From assembly GCA_028095005.1 (NCBI GenBank), contig CM051460.1:17717501-17781500 (forward strand): a DNA stretch of 64,000 bases, given 5' to 3'. Below are positions 36,512 through 47,628 of this stretch, piece by piece. The notes beneath the pieces were generated by a model, which had not been told where the DNA came from, did no database searches, and worked only from the letters and a program-made list of their open reading frames with translations. Source of the DNA: Rhynchospora pubera (lineage: Eukaryota; Streptophyta; Magnoliopsida; Poales; Cyperaceae). Numbering within the stretch: the stretch's first letter is position 1; every line of letters starts with the position of its first letter. The position numbers and the translations under genes are program-made.

Positions 36512-39500
36512 CTAAGAGCAACAACCAGAACCACCATTTGCGGTGTTGCGCTTCTCTTGCTTCTGTTTCAATATGTTCCTCTTCACCACCGATGATCCTT
36601 CCTCTAATAAGCTTGGAACCTCTAAAATCTGGGACAATCAGAGTGTCAATTGAATTTGAACATCAACTGTCAAAGCTACCGTCTTACAAGCAATTGTGAC
36701 TGTTTCCCATACTTTTGTGGTCACTTTGTCTGATTTAGAGTCTACAGAGGATTATCATAGACTATAGCAGATATCTAGATATCTCTAGAGGACTACTGTA
36801 TTTAGTAATTCTCTAGAGAAGGCCAATTCGACTTTGAATTTCCCATTTGTCATCCATCCCCTTTTTAAATTAGCACGAGTCATATATCCATTAGCATGTT
36901 CTAAAATGCTGAAAGTAAAATATTTTCGTATAATTTAAGAACAATCATCTTTGAGAGAAAATTATTAAAATATATCATCAAAAAATGACAATTATTGTTC
37001 CTTTCACGGTTGGCAATTAATGATATTATTTATTCACATATTTTTACAGCAATTAGCTATTTTTGTGTCAAATGTCTACATTGGTTCTGTAGTTGCCAAT
37101 ATATTGTTTGCCCCCCCCCCCCCCCTTGTCACCGCATAAAATTTACTGATCTATGTTCCAGTGGCAATTTCTGTCATGCAATTATTAAACAATCCTTTCA
37201 TAATCAATATTGATCGGCAATGCTTGCCAAATTCAGCTGAACTGCAACGGTCTTTTATTACTTGTGATTTTTATGATTAAATGGAATATTAAACGAGACA
37301 AAAATACCAATTTCAGCATGCACTATTGTAGTTTTTCCATTCAAAACTGCTTTGATCTAAAATTTGGACGAACAAATAAAATACTAAGTACTGAAGCATT
37401 GATGCATTTGATTTACCTTTAAAGCAAGTTCTTCAAAACATTTCTCCACATTAGATCTTGTCTTGGCACTGCACTCGAGAAACAAGCAACTTGATGCTTG
37501 TGCAAATGCAAGCCCTTCTTCTCTTGATACCTCTCTTTCATTGTCCTACTATGCAAAACAAAGATGTCAATTTATCATACAAGATGGAGAATGAAAAATA
37601 ATTTTTCTATTTATGAGTCCAATAGTATTGTCAGTTTTTACTACTGGAAAGTGGAAACTGCTATACAACATACATATTCAGGTCAAAACATTTTTTATGC
37701 ATATTAGGCATGTGCCAATAAGCTCCACATAATTTGCAAATAACACTGCAGTTGATTTGACCACACCTGGCCATGTTTTTGTTTTGTCACCTCCTCTTCC
37801 ATATTTTCTGAAACTTAAGTTTTTACATGTAGCCCCCTAGGCTTTTTTGAAGAACATCTCATTGCCTAGCCTTTCTGTCAAAATATACATTCTGTTGGAA
37901 ATATCAAATTTGATCCATATCAAAATTTGACTACCTCCATTATCAAACTTTTGACACCAAGCCTCACAAACCATAGTCTCTAAATATTGTTTGCTCACTG
38001 ACTTTTTTTTTATTGATCCATAAAACATTAATTATCTTTTACTACAAATTTAAAATTATGATCAAATATTAATATGCTTGAAAATGTCTTTATAAGATAC
38101 AATAGGATATGTACACTAATACGTTTTTAACAAAATAATCTCATAACGCAGCACTGATTAACATATAAAAGGTGCTCTGTATTTACCTGGTAAAGTCTAA
38201 TGCAATAGCCCAATAACATTAAAGAAGGGTATTTTAGTCATTTACCCAAAAGGAGATTTTTGTTGCTCTATGTACATGTGTCCAGTTGGGAAACAAATAA
38301 GACTCACTTTTTTTATTGCTATGACTAATATTTGCATTAAAACCACGAATAAGTTTGAGCACAAAATTCAAAAAATGGGATCACTACCTTGTCAACTTTG
38401 TTTCCAACAAGCATCTTAATACAGTCTTTGTTAGTTGAGTACAGCTCTAACTCCTTGGCCCAGACATCAGAAAGATTTGTAAAAGTCTCCCGCCTTGTCA
38501 CATCATACACTAAAAAAAAAGATGTTATAATTGGTACTGTTCCATTCTAAATCAGATAACTGACAAATAAACTGAGACATAATATTTGTCATTACCAAGA
38601 ATAATTCCTTGAGCACCTCTGTAGTAAGAACTAGTTAAAGTTCGAAATCTCTCTTGTCCAGCTGCACAAATTTTTCCAACACAAATCACAACTCCAATCA
38701 AACATAAAGAAAATAAAATTGGTGCCACAGCACGCTGGAAGCATTGTTTACTAGACTAACACTAACCAATTCTAAAAGAAACTTCGAATTTGTGACTTCC
38801 TGTACTTAATTTGTGTTTACTGTTTAGTTTAATTCAAAATTGATTTTCAGCTTTAATGTCCCCATTTTGTATCCCTCATACTAGTGGTTTTTCATCAAAT
38901 CTTTTACATTATTGAATAAGAATCTATGCTTAAAATATTGTGACAAAACCAACTCTGTTAACATTGAAGTTTTGAATAGCAATCTATGCTCAAAATATTG
39001 CCAAGAATTCTATAACTTACTTGAATGATACCAGTGTATGCAATTGAAAATACTGTCTGGACCGATTTAAAATTTAAAATAAAATATATTCAACATAACA
39101 CAACTAACCTGTGTCCCATATAGTGAGTTTAAGCTTCTTTCCACCAACATCCAGCGCCTTTATTTTAAAATCGACACCTGATCAAAAGCCATGTTGTAGA
39201 AAATGTCAGAACAAATGAAATATAAACAGATAGAGGAACAATCAAATAATATGATTAATCTTAACTGCAGTTGTAGGTTTAAAAATTAATTAGGAACAAT
39301 CCTGAACAAGCAAAGGTGACACAAGTTCTTAGTATAAGTTTATTTGTTGTCCATTAATGGAGTAAAAGTCTATAAATTCATCCTACAAGACATCGACTAA
39401 TTTCAACTGCAAACAAAACAAGAAAATGCTCATCTATTTGAAGTAAAAAATATCTGGATAGTTGTTACAGTTTACTCCAATTGATTCTGATATAATTATC

Positions 39501-40045
39501 TGCATACTATGCCATTTATCATTTAGTAGAGTGAAATACAAGGAAGAGATCATGGAATTTGGAAGCATTACAAAAGAGGGTACATATCAAAATTATTACT
39601 TGTGTAATTGTTTTTACTATTTTTACACAATCATAAAAAAAAACTTTTGAAAATTACTATGTAGTATATAGTACAAGTCGCATTTCAAAGTCAAATTTCA
39701 AAATCACTTGTTATTTTGGACTATTGTTAAGATTGTCTTGTCAAAGGATCCCACCTAACTAATACAACCAAGGTAATTGCTAATTAAAGCAACGAGCAAT
39801 TACTAATAAAACAGAATCGAAAACGAAAGGGAAACTCAGATCCAGCATTCCCAAAATACAACAAAACCAGAAAAAGTAGATGCAAAAATGCAATCAATAC
39901 CTATTGTGGGTGCTAGATCTTCAAGCTGAGAAGAGATGAAACTCACTAGCAAGCTACTCTTCCCCACGCCAGAATCTCCGATTAGAAGAATCTTAAAGGA
40001 ATAATCGTACCCGCCATGGCTACCTCCAGTGGTAGAAGAAGCCAT
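36512..40045 (-). CDS. RABC2: Ras-related small GTPase RABC2 (Rab18 group), complete, 6 exons
   Basis: Exons: 39901-40045, 39109-39177, 38596-38661, 38388-38509, 37417-37545, 36512-36628. All are GT-AG and the phases chain to 216 codons (215 aa), matching the family length. Rab18-type GTPases switch between GDP and GTP forms on ER, lipid-droplet or peroxisome membranes and direct membrane contacts and traffic. Motifs: P-loop GDSGVGKS 23-30, switch-I T47 in APTIG, WDTAGQE 69-75, NKVD 130-133 and ECSAK 158-162, with a C-terminal CCS that fits geranylgeranylation. The segments VDFKIK and EVPSLLEEGSSVVKRNILKQ fit the RABC2 subgroup better than RABC1. All catalytic residues are kept, including Q74. 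The start ATG is at 40,045. Two GA/CT tracts lie within 330 bp upstream. Confidence 0.97.
37112..37126. repeat. Poly-C tract in RABC2 intron 5
   Basis: An uninterrupted run of about 15 C, unusual in AT-rich plant intron sequence. Its length may be affected by sequencing. Confidence 0.8.
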
Positions 40046-40259
40046 CTAATCTAATCTCGGATCAATCAATCAATCCTTAATATATCTATCTTTGTTAATC
40101 CTAATCTCATATGATCTCACTCGACCTCTCCGATTGGTGGGGTTGGTTAGGAAAGAGAGAAGGTGTAAAGGGGTGTAAAGGAGTGTAAAGGGAATAATGA
40201 GGGGAAAAAGAAGGGATTAGAAAAGAGATTAAAAGGGGGTAATAACTAATAAAGAAATG

Positions 40260-40298
<39 letters not shown>

Positions 40299-40440
40299 GT
40301 ATATGTGCGTAGCGTAAGTGGGACTGAAAAGAAAAGAGATGAGAGAGAGAGAGAGAGAGAGAGAGAGGTAACGATGCACTGACAAGTGACAAAGTGGTGC
40401 TTTTCCCCGTGGGATATGGGGATAACCATTTTCTGAGGTT
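40046..40440 (-). promoter_or_regulatory. RABC2 5' flank with CT-rich tracts
   Basis: On the coding strand this region has two long CT runs (around 40,261-40,295 and 40,342-40,368). They resemble the pyrimidine patches and GA/CT elements of plant core promoters and 5' leaders. The transcription start was not fixed. Confidence 0.55.
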
Positions 40441-42717
40441 ACATCATCGCTGTGACGCGGTTCAGTAGTTTTTCCTGTTGCGGGTTATGTTAATAAATCT
40501 TAGAGCGGAAGTGGATTATTATACGAAAAAATAGTGTTGTAGGTGTAACAGGGAATCGTAAGTATCTCTTGCCGCCCGTTTCAGGGTATTTCTAATTGCA
40601 TTTGTTCTGCGTTAAACTGGAGGAGGAAGCTTCCTTTTCTGTAGTTTTGTTTAATTAAATCTGGAAAAAGGAAAGAATATATATTTATGTCTTTCGGCTA
40701 GCAATAAGACCTAATCTTCTTATAATAAAAATTGAGATTCGACATATCTCTTTTCATAATTTAAACAGTAGATCATTCCAAGATCAATAAATTATTACAT
40801 AATATGTTATCACAAAAATATGAATAAGTTGCAGTATACTTGGTCTACAAATACAAAGCCGGCTGCCCGTTTGTATTAAATATTTATTAATGTCAAAATT
40901 TTATATAGCATCTTATCATATTTGTAGGGTTTTTCATGATATTATTGATACTCGAAGATAAAAATAATAAAATTTTTAATGGCATTTGATAGTCCCTTAA
41001 TAACATTTAATTCAATTAAGTACTTCTTTGGTTTCTAACAAAAAAATTAATAAGATTGAACCCATGCATGTATTTAATGCGCTCATTAACCAACTCATTT
41101 AATTTCAATTTATTATTAACTTTATATAAAACTTCTTTAGAATTGAATCTGACATTTCACATTTGCCGCCACAAGAAATATCAGTCATTTCTTATTCCTC
41201 TATTTATTACGAATTATGACTTACAAAAACTCTTTTCATCGTCATAAATATTTTTTCAAGGATCGCTGATCCAACTGATTTTGTATCAATTGTTTAGAAT
41301 ATCCCATCATATTTTTTTTTTATATTTCTTGTATGCCTTTTGTATCATTATTACGACGAAATCATGCATATTAAAGCATTGTGATATTTTTGGGGTAAAT
41401 ACAAATTAATGGGGAGAAAACGTAGAAATTGTAAATACACAAATAAAGTTCAATTTTATTTTATTTATTTTTCAGTCATGTTACCTCATTTAATCTTCTA
41501 CTTTCTTATCTTATGTATCCCTCTTAATTAATTATGGTCGGATGGATGATTTTCATATTTAGGGCTGTACAAAAAAAAAAAAAAAAAAACCATCAACCCA
41601 TCCGACCCAAATCGTTTTTTACCAGGTTAACCTGAAATTAAGTGAGGTACAAGTTCTAATTTTCGCAAAAAAATTGTTAGATACAAAACTTTTCCATACA
41701 TTTTTAAGTATTACAAATTTTATATAAATTTTTTAAGCAAGGCTAAAGTACAAGGCATTGGACGGCCGTGCATTGCATATTTGCATTCGTTCTCAAATTT
41801 TAACTCCAAGAATCAATCCAAACTGTATAATGTGATATTGATATTGAAATAGTATAAAACTGAATTTTCATATCGTTCTAATTTTTTTACTATTTTCTTA
41901 GATTTATAGAAATCATCTATCTAAAAAATTATGAACTGTTTAAAAAAATAAATTTTGAAAAAATCCGAAAGGATTATAAAAAATTCAAAATATAATATAA
42001 AAAATTATTTTATATTAGATTTTAATATAAAAATAACATTGAATAGCTTAGATAGATCGTTTGAGCTTCAAAATCCGAGAATGGGCACATTAGACGAACT
42101 CTTCCATAAATGCATTGGACTTTCGCTTTGTTAAATTTTTTTTTGGAGAAAAAAAATATTAAAAAATGGCGTATAAGATTTAACTCTTTGTTTGGGTGCA
42201 GGCCTGCAGGATTATACACGAGAGGAACGGATTTAATAACTATTTTTTTATATATTTCCACGAATCTTAAAATGCATACTTGGCTATGTTCCAGTGCATT
42301 CTTATTTATTTTAATTTAAAGTAATTATTAATTAATAACCGTAACGTGATTTTCAGCAAGTCAAAATGTATTTTGATCGAGCAACTATTGTCTAAATCAA
42401 CCGAACATTTTCTAAGATTCGTTCAAATGTATATACATTACTATTGTATCAATGCACTTTTAATTATTATATTATGTTAATGTATACAAACTTAGGCGTT
42501 CTCTTTTAAAATCTGACTAAAAATGTAGTGTTTGAAAGATGATAATTTTACAAGTATAATATGTTAGAAGATTGGTAGAGATAAAACGTTGGAATTATTT
42601 TGTCCTATACAACGCACTCCCTTTCCTAGGTAATGGAGATGAAGCGAAGGACAAGTTTTGGACTGGAAAAATAATATAATTATTATTATATTATTGCTTA
42701 CCAATAAACCTGAAATT
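40441..42717. other. AT-rich intergenic region
   Basis: No gene is visible. A degenerate fold-back relict lies at about 41,730-42,130 (arms around aatccaaactgtataatg and aacattgaatagcttagat). There is a poly-A run near 41,572-41,589. Open frames are below 80 codons and show no domain. Confidence 0.5.
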
Positions 42718-42906
42718 CAGATCCGCTGCCGCGCGACACAGCGTGTCGCGCGGTACGCTGGCCGTCTGATTAAGATCCAATGGACAAGGGAGCTCCGTGC
42801 ATGTAACCTAGATTGATAGGCCCGTAAAAAATGAACCGTCCGATCAAGATCAGACGGCTCGTAATGCGCTACACGCTGTGTCGCGCAACAGCAGAGTCGG
42901 ATTGAC
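42718..42906. mobile_element. GC-rich 190-bp MITE-like element
   Basis: Left arm CCGCGCGACACAGCGTGTCGCGC..GGCCGTCTGAT (in two parts, 42,723-42,770) is matched by the reverse complement of the right arm (TGCGCGACACAGCGTGTAGCGC..AGCCGTCTGAT, 42,850-42,895). The left arm contains its own 9-bp palindrome, gcgcgacac agc gtgtcgcgc. Flanking ACCTGA at 42,708-42,713 and 42,905-42,910 may be part of a target duplication. It stands out by base composition against AT-rich surroundings. Confidence 0.6.
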
Positions 42907-42910
42907 CTGA

Positions 42911-43976
42911 GTTGTTGTGGGACACCAAATGAAACAGTGTACCCAGCCGACGGTCGGGGGACCCACTTGCCTTGACTCATTTAAACATCCAAACATACGT
43001 GGGGTCCACAGTCAGCGACTCGCTGTACTCGCTATAGGAAATTTGGTTTCCCCATGGAGGCATTAAATGAGCGTAGAGGGTTTTGTCGGGTTGCTCTTTG
43101 TTTGCATCTCGTAACTCCACCGCTCAGAGACGGACACGGTTACTTTTGTTTTGCCATTTTCTGGACCGAAGGAGACGACTGGTGCGACACGTTGCGACTT
43201 GCGACGCTTCTCGGTTTATACATAGAGGACACGTCGTAGCCTCAACACCTGACTCTGTGGATGGATGGGTGAATGAATATCGGATAAGCCGCGGCAGTTA
43301 GCAGATTTAGTATTTTATTTCTTTGCTTGTTGATCACAATTACTTTTCTCAATCCCTCAAGAAAACTATATATTTCAAGTTTATCTATTAAAATTAATCA
43401 TTCAATTGGCAGCCATTGCCAATTCCTCTAAAAAAATTAACAGTTAACGAGTCCAATAAAACAATAATTATATAATGCCCTTTCAATAAATCGTAAATAA
43501 ATATATATTTATTGATCTCATTATTAAAAACTATTAGTGAAATAAAAGATTATGAAATATTTTATCATAATTATTGTAAAATGTTGATATTAATTCATGA
43601 ATGATTAAAAAATATTAAAATAACTTATATTTGGTAATAAGTTTGTAATTTATTGAACTTTAATGACAAGTTGGCAAAAACTGAAGTACTGTACTTTAAT
43701 AACATATATAAGTGGATGTTTTACTGTTAGAAATCACCCGCATAGAAAAACTGAAAGTTTTCCGATTGTAACTAGCATTTATAATCACTTATATATCCAA
43801 CAAGATTTTAATGCAGAAAAGAATTCAACGGTTTAAATTAATCATTTGAAGCATGAAATTCACAATTCGAAGGCGAATCACAAACTCATTTTTTACAGTC
43901 ACAAGTATTAGATCCATAGTCATAAGGATGAATAAATTGAACCGATGTAAGACAATTGCATTTATTTCGTAATCAA
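42911..43976. other. Intergenic region
   Basis: The first 400 bp (to about 43,310) are unusually GC-rich, with overlapping open frames of 61-72 codons and no recognisable domain. The rest is AT-rich and featureless. Confidence 0.4.
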
Positions 43977-44101
43977 GGGTGCGTTTAGATCGTTGGAAGA
44001 AAGAAGAAGAAAAAAAAAATTATAAACAATTCAAATTTTTCACAAAGTTACACACTTCCCAATACTTCTTCCCTTCTTCTCACACCTATCCAAACGCACC
44101 C
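43977..44101. mobile_element. 125-bp MITE, sister of the copy at 6.2 kb
   Basis: Ends gggtgcgtttagat and atccaaacgcaccc are inverted copies, flanked by CAA on both sides (43,974-43,976 and 44,102-44,104). The inside shares cacaaagttacaca and ttcccaatacttctt with the copy at 6,223-6,378. Confidence 0.75.
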
Positions 44102-44287
44102 CAAGAGAAGCAACAAACTTTTACTAATTTCTTGACACTGTTTTATTATATTTTGAATGGCGGTACCGGTTTATGACCTAAAAAAAATTGTTCAAAGAAA
44201 GCAAACGCGCAAAGAAAATTTAAAGTTCCTGACAAAATGTCACATTTATCAACTGAAGCAATTGTGAACAAAAAAATACAACTGAAC

Positions 44288-44360
44288 TTAATAACGATGA
44301 ATGAGATCTTTGTATGCTTCTGGATTCTCCCTGTAATACTCAATCTCACATTCTCACCCT
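44288..44360 (-). pseudogene. Relict last exon of a NodGS paralogue
   Basis: The minus strand encodes EIEYYRENPEAYKDLIHRY and a stop (44,288-44,290), nearly the same as the last exon of NodGS (EIDYYSKNPEAYKDLIHRY, 6,713-6,775). Just after the acceptor there is an extra stretch of about 8 bp (ggtgagaatgtgag where the parent has gctgag), which breaks the frame. Upstream, 44,460-44,576 also matches NodGS intron 17 (ccggactgggcca; attatcatttggtgag). Downstream is the same MITE as behind NodGS. No other NodGS exon was found nearby. Confidence 0.85.
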
Positions 44361-44576
44361 GAAATATATACAGTTATTATAATTAAATAGAATCCTACAC
44401 CAGAGCACCCTATGCAATTTGAATTTGCAATGCAAGTCGGTGAACTGAGTGAGACCCAACCCAGAATGACATATTCCGGACTGGGCCAGTATTCATACCC
44501 AGCCGGACCTGAACTGAATTATTGATTTATTGTCATGGACACTATATAACTATTATCATTTGGTGAGCATTATTAT

Positions 44577-45600
44577 TTGATAAGCTTGATTTCATCTCGA
44601 AATTTAAAGTTCAAATGACAGATTCAAAATATTTAATGTGATCTTCATTTTTAAATTTTTTTAGTGACCAAATTTTATATATTTTAAAATTTTTTAATAT
44701 TTTTTAATTTTAATAATTTCTAAGATCTAATTAGTTATAACTTATAAGATATAACAAACAACATTTTTTAAAAATAAAAAATAAATACTTAAATTTTTTT
44801 TTGAAATATATATAATTTGGTCTCCAATTAGAGTTCAATATCGAGCAGTTTTTATCGATCATTTGAACTTTTAATTTGTAATCGAATTTGACTTAACGAT
44901 CCATCAAATCGCTTTTGACATTAGCCAAACTTCATTAAATATATATTCACAATTTGTTTGGTTGGTTAATCAAATCAACATTCTTAATTTTTTTAATCAA
45001 CAAAGAATGAAGATTGGCTGCCCTAAATTTCTTCGACTCTGCCAAATGAGAAACTATATCATAAAAAATGTCTTTTTTGCATGTATATAGGAGGTAAGAA
45101 TAATTCATTGCAAACAAACAAAAATAAAAAAATTAGTAGAGGAACTTTATTTATTTGTTATTATTATTTAAAAAAAATTTCACATAGCGAAATAAAATTT
45201 TATAAACGCTAACAAAACGAAGGAATACCATTCCGTAAACCCACCAACCATTAGTTTAGTTATTCAAGGAATTTTTTTTTTGTCAGATGCTTTTCAGATT
45301 AAGCCTGTGTAGTGAGGAATTTTATAGTATAATATAATCTGCGTGAATTTTTTGCGCAGATTTTAAAGTCAAGCACACGCTCAAATATCAAAAACAGATC
45401 ATATCCGTTGTTTTTTTTAAAGTTTTTAATCTAAGCCGTTTATCCTATTCGTTGCGTAGCTTCGGTTTCTTTCCTGTGTTTAACTTTCTCATTTACTCCT
45501 CATATACTGCCTCAGTGCCTCTTCAGTTTCTTTCTTTTAATTCTCAATTTTTCTTCTTAATTCTTCATTTCCTCATTTTGTTTCTCGTGGAGACAGGAAG
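44577..45600. other. AT-rich region with a fold-back relict
   Basis: About 44,590-44,935 is a degenerate fold-back element: gaaatttaaagttcaaatga on the left and tcatttgaacttttaatttg on the right, with inner gaccaaattttata and ataatttggtctcc. The rest is AT-rich without genes. The last 200 bp are pyrimidine-rich and may be the leader of the next gene. Confidence 0.5.
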
Positions 45601-45672
45601 AGCGGTGGGATAGAGTCATAGAGAGAGAGAACTAGCGATGGCAAAAGCGGAAGGAAGGGCACGGAGGAAGGC

Positions 45673-46100
45673 ATGCCTCCAGTAGACCCGACTACGGTTC
45701 CTCAGCAATTGTTTCTCCGAGCCTTTTGCTCCGGTGTCGACCTCACCGCCATCCAGCCCATCATCAAGGCTGACGTCAAGGATCCTCACTCCTCTCTATT
45801 CCATCTCCACGTCGATCAAATCTTACTCAACCGCTGCTTATCCATCTCCAATTTCACGCCTCAGCCATCCGCTTCCCAATCCCAACAGCGGTCACCTCTC
45901 CGTCTGCAACTCCGCCAATCACGTTCCAATCCCAAACTCCAGTACTCTTTCTCTCTCTCTCTCTCTTTCCTTCTCTCTCTATCGCTCTATTCTTATATTA
46001 ATTTTGAGAAACAATCAATATGAACCAATATTTGTGAAATTGCAGGGGGGAGGTATACAAACTGTTGCTGATTACTAAGTCTGTAGATTCAGAAAAATAG
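45673..46100 (+). CDS. Unrecognised small plus-strand gene, two exons (107 aa model)
   Basis: Exon 1, 45,673-45,941, starts MPPVDPTTVPQQLFLRAF and continues through a segment around SGVDLTAIQPIIKADVKDPH into a Ser/Gln/Pro-rich stretch. A donor CCA|GTACTC, a 104-bp CT-rich intron and the acceptor TTGCAG lead in phase to exon 2 (46,046-46,100), which reads GEVYKLLLITKSVDSEK and a stop. The leader is rich in GA and CT and the exon is clearly less AT-rich than its surroundings, as expected for a real 5' exon. A second frame over the same bases is also open, starting MSTSPPSSPSSRL. I do not recognise the family. The gene may continue differently if later segments (for example 46,511-46,564) are exons, and several transposons lie downstream. 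Confidence 0.35.
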
Positions 46101-47628
46101 TTTTTTTGAGTCGTTAACTATTTTTAGCATTAGTCATGATATTGTGTTCAGTTTAGTTATCAACACTTACAATTTAATTTGAATTAATACAGTTATATAT
46201 CTGAGAACTCTTTAATTAGTTTGAATTAAAAATAATGATTTCATTGTTGCAAGTTGAAATCCTTCTTAGCACATGCATGCCTTAGTTTACAATGGTGAAT
46301 TGCTGGATATTTAACAAGTGTTGTGAGCATAAGGAACCAAAGGTTTCAAAAACCGATTAAGTGATTATACCAGATTTAACAAGTAATCATGGTAGACCTT
46401 GATGACTGTCGTGATGCATTTTCTACAAAATTAAACTCTTATTTTCAAATGTTATTTATTCTTCTTATGTTCGGTGAATTTTTTTACAATTTTACATATT
46501 TTGACTTAGAGGTGGGTGTTCAAGATCATGGGCCTCATGTTAGTGACACTACAACTGTTGTCAGGTACAATTTTCCTTGTCTCGCCATTAATGTGTTTAT
46601 TCATCTAATTTGATTGGTTGATTTTTTTTCTGTTTGTGTTCTTTTTTATTTGTATAATATTTCCTTTTAATCACAGATATTTTTATTGGATTTGAAGTCT
46701 ATTAGAAATTAGGGGATGATAAGTAATGTCATAAATATGAACATTGAAAAAAATTAGAGTATGATGAAAAATAATAAACTATGTATTTGAGCTATATATA
46801 ATATTTTTCCGATTAATAGTGCTATTGTTTTAAGCTATAACAAGAAATGGATGTGTAAAAAGTGAAACTTTGTGAGCAATTCTTCTTCTTCTTTTATTTT
46901 TGTCTATGTTATTCATCTTTTATTTTCAAATCTGAACTGAGGCTAAGTACGATTGGGCTATATTTTTGCAAGGTTTATAACATTTTGTTGTTCCTTGGTA
47001 TTTCCTTCAATTTTAGATCGGAACTGAGGACTAAGGGAAGCAACATCGACTGCAGGAGCATCTTTGCTTCAATCTCTTGCAGACTATCATTTTCTTCGAG
47101 AGGTAAAATTTATAAGGACAATCGAACCGTTATGACATAAGGAGGCCTTTAGATTTTAATGAATTTTTATTACTTTTACTACAACTGGTGATTGAAGATT
47201 AACCCGTATGTTTGATTTTTTTTTATTAGGTGTGAACCGTGTGGTACCTCCTATTTAAATTCTACCAGATACATATCAGTAAGGGTTTATGATTTCTTTC
47301 ATATTATTTATTATTATCTAATAGACAATCAATATTAGATAGTGTTTATTTATTCACTATTAATCAATATGAAGAACCTCACTGATGGCAAAGTTGCGAT
47401 ATATGAACCTGACATTGGTTCAGTTAATTAAACACCCATATTGAAATTTAAAAATATAGACCAGCCTATATTTTGTGGCGTATTCATATATACCTTTGTA
47501 TGTGTCAGATTATACTAGACTGGTGAAGACCCGTTTCGTCATAATACACGATGGCAAATGTTGCCATCGTGTATTATGATTTTTCCACTCTTCCATGGTC
47601 TCTCTACATCTTCCTTGGAATATGTTTT
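46101..47628. other. AT-rich region with exon-like pieces and a diverged duplication
   Basis: 46,511-46,564 has a good acceptor (GACTTAG) and donor (CAG|GTACAA) and reads VGVQDHGPHVSDTTTVV. About 46,911-47,075 resembles 55,973-56,125 (caaatctgaactgagg, ggtatttccttcaattttagatc, gactgcagg). These may be parts of a host gene now broken up by retrotransposons. Confidence 0.35.

Noticed and set aside
40107..40429. Minus-strand frames rich in SLSLSL upstream of RABC2
   Set aside because: They are translations of CT tracts in the RABC2 5' flank.
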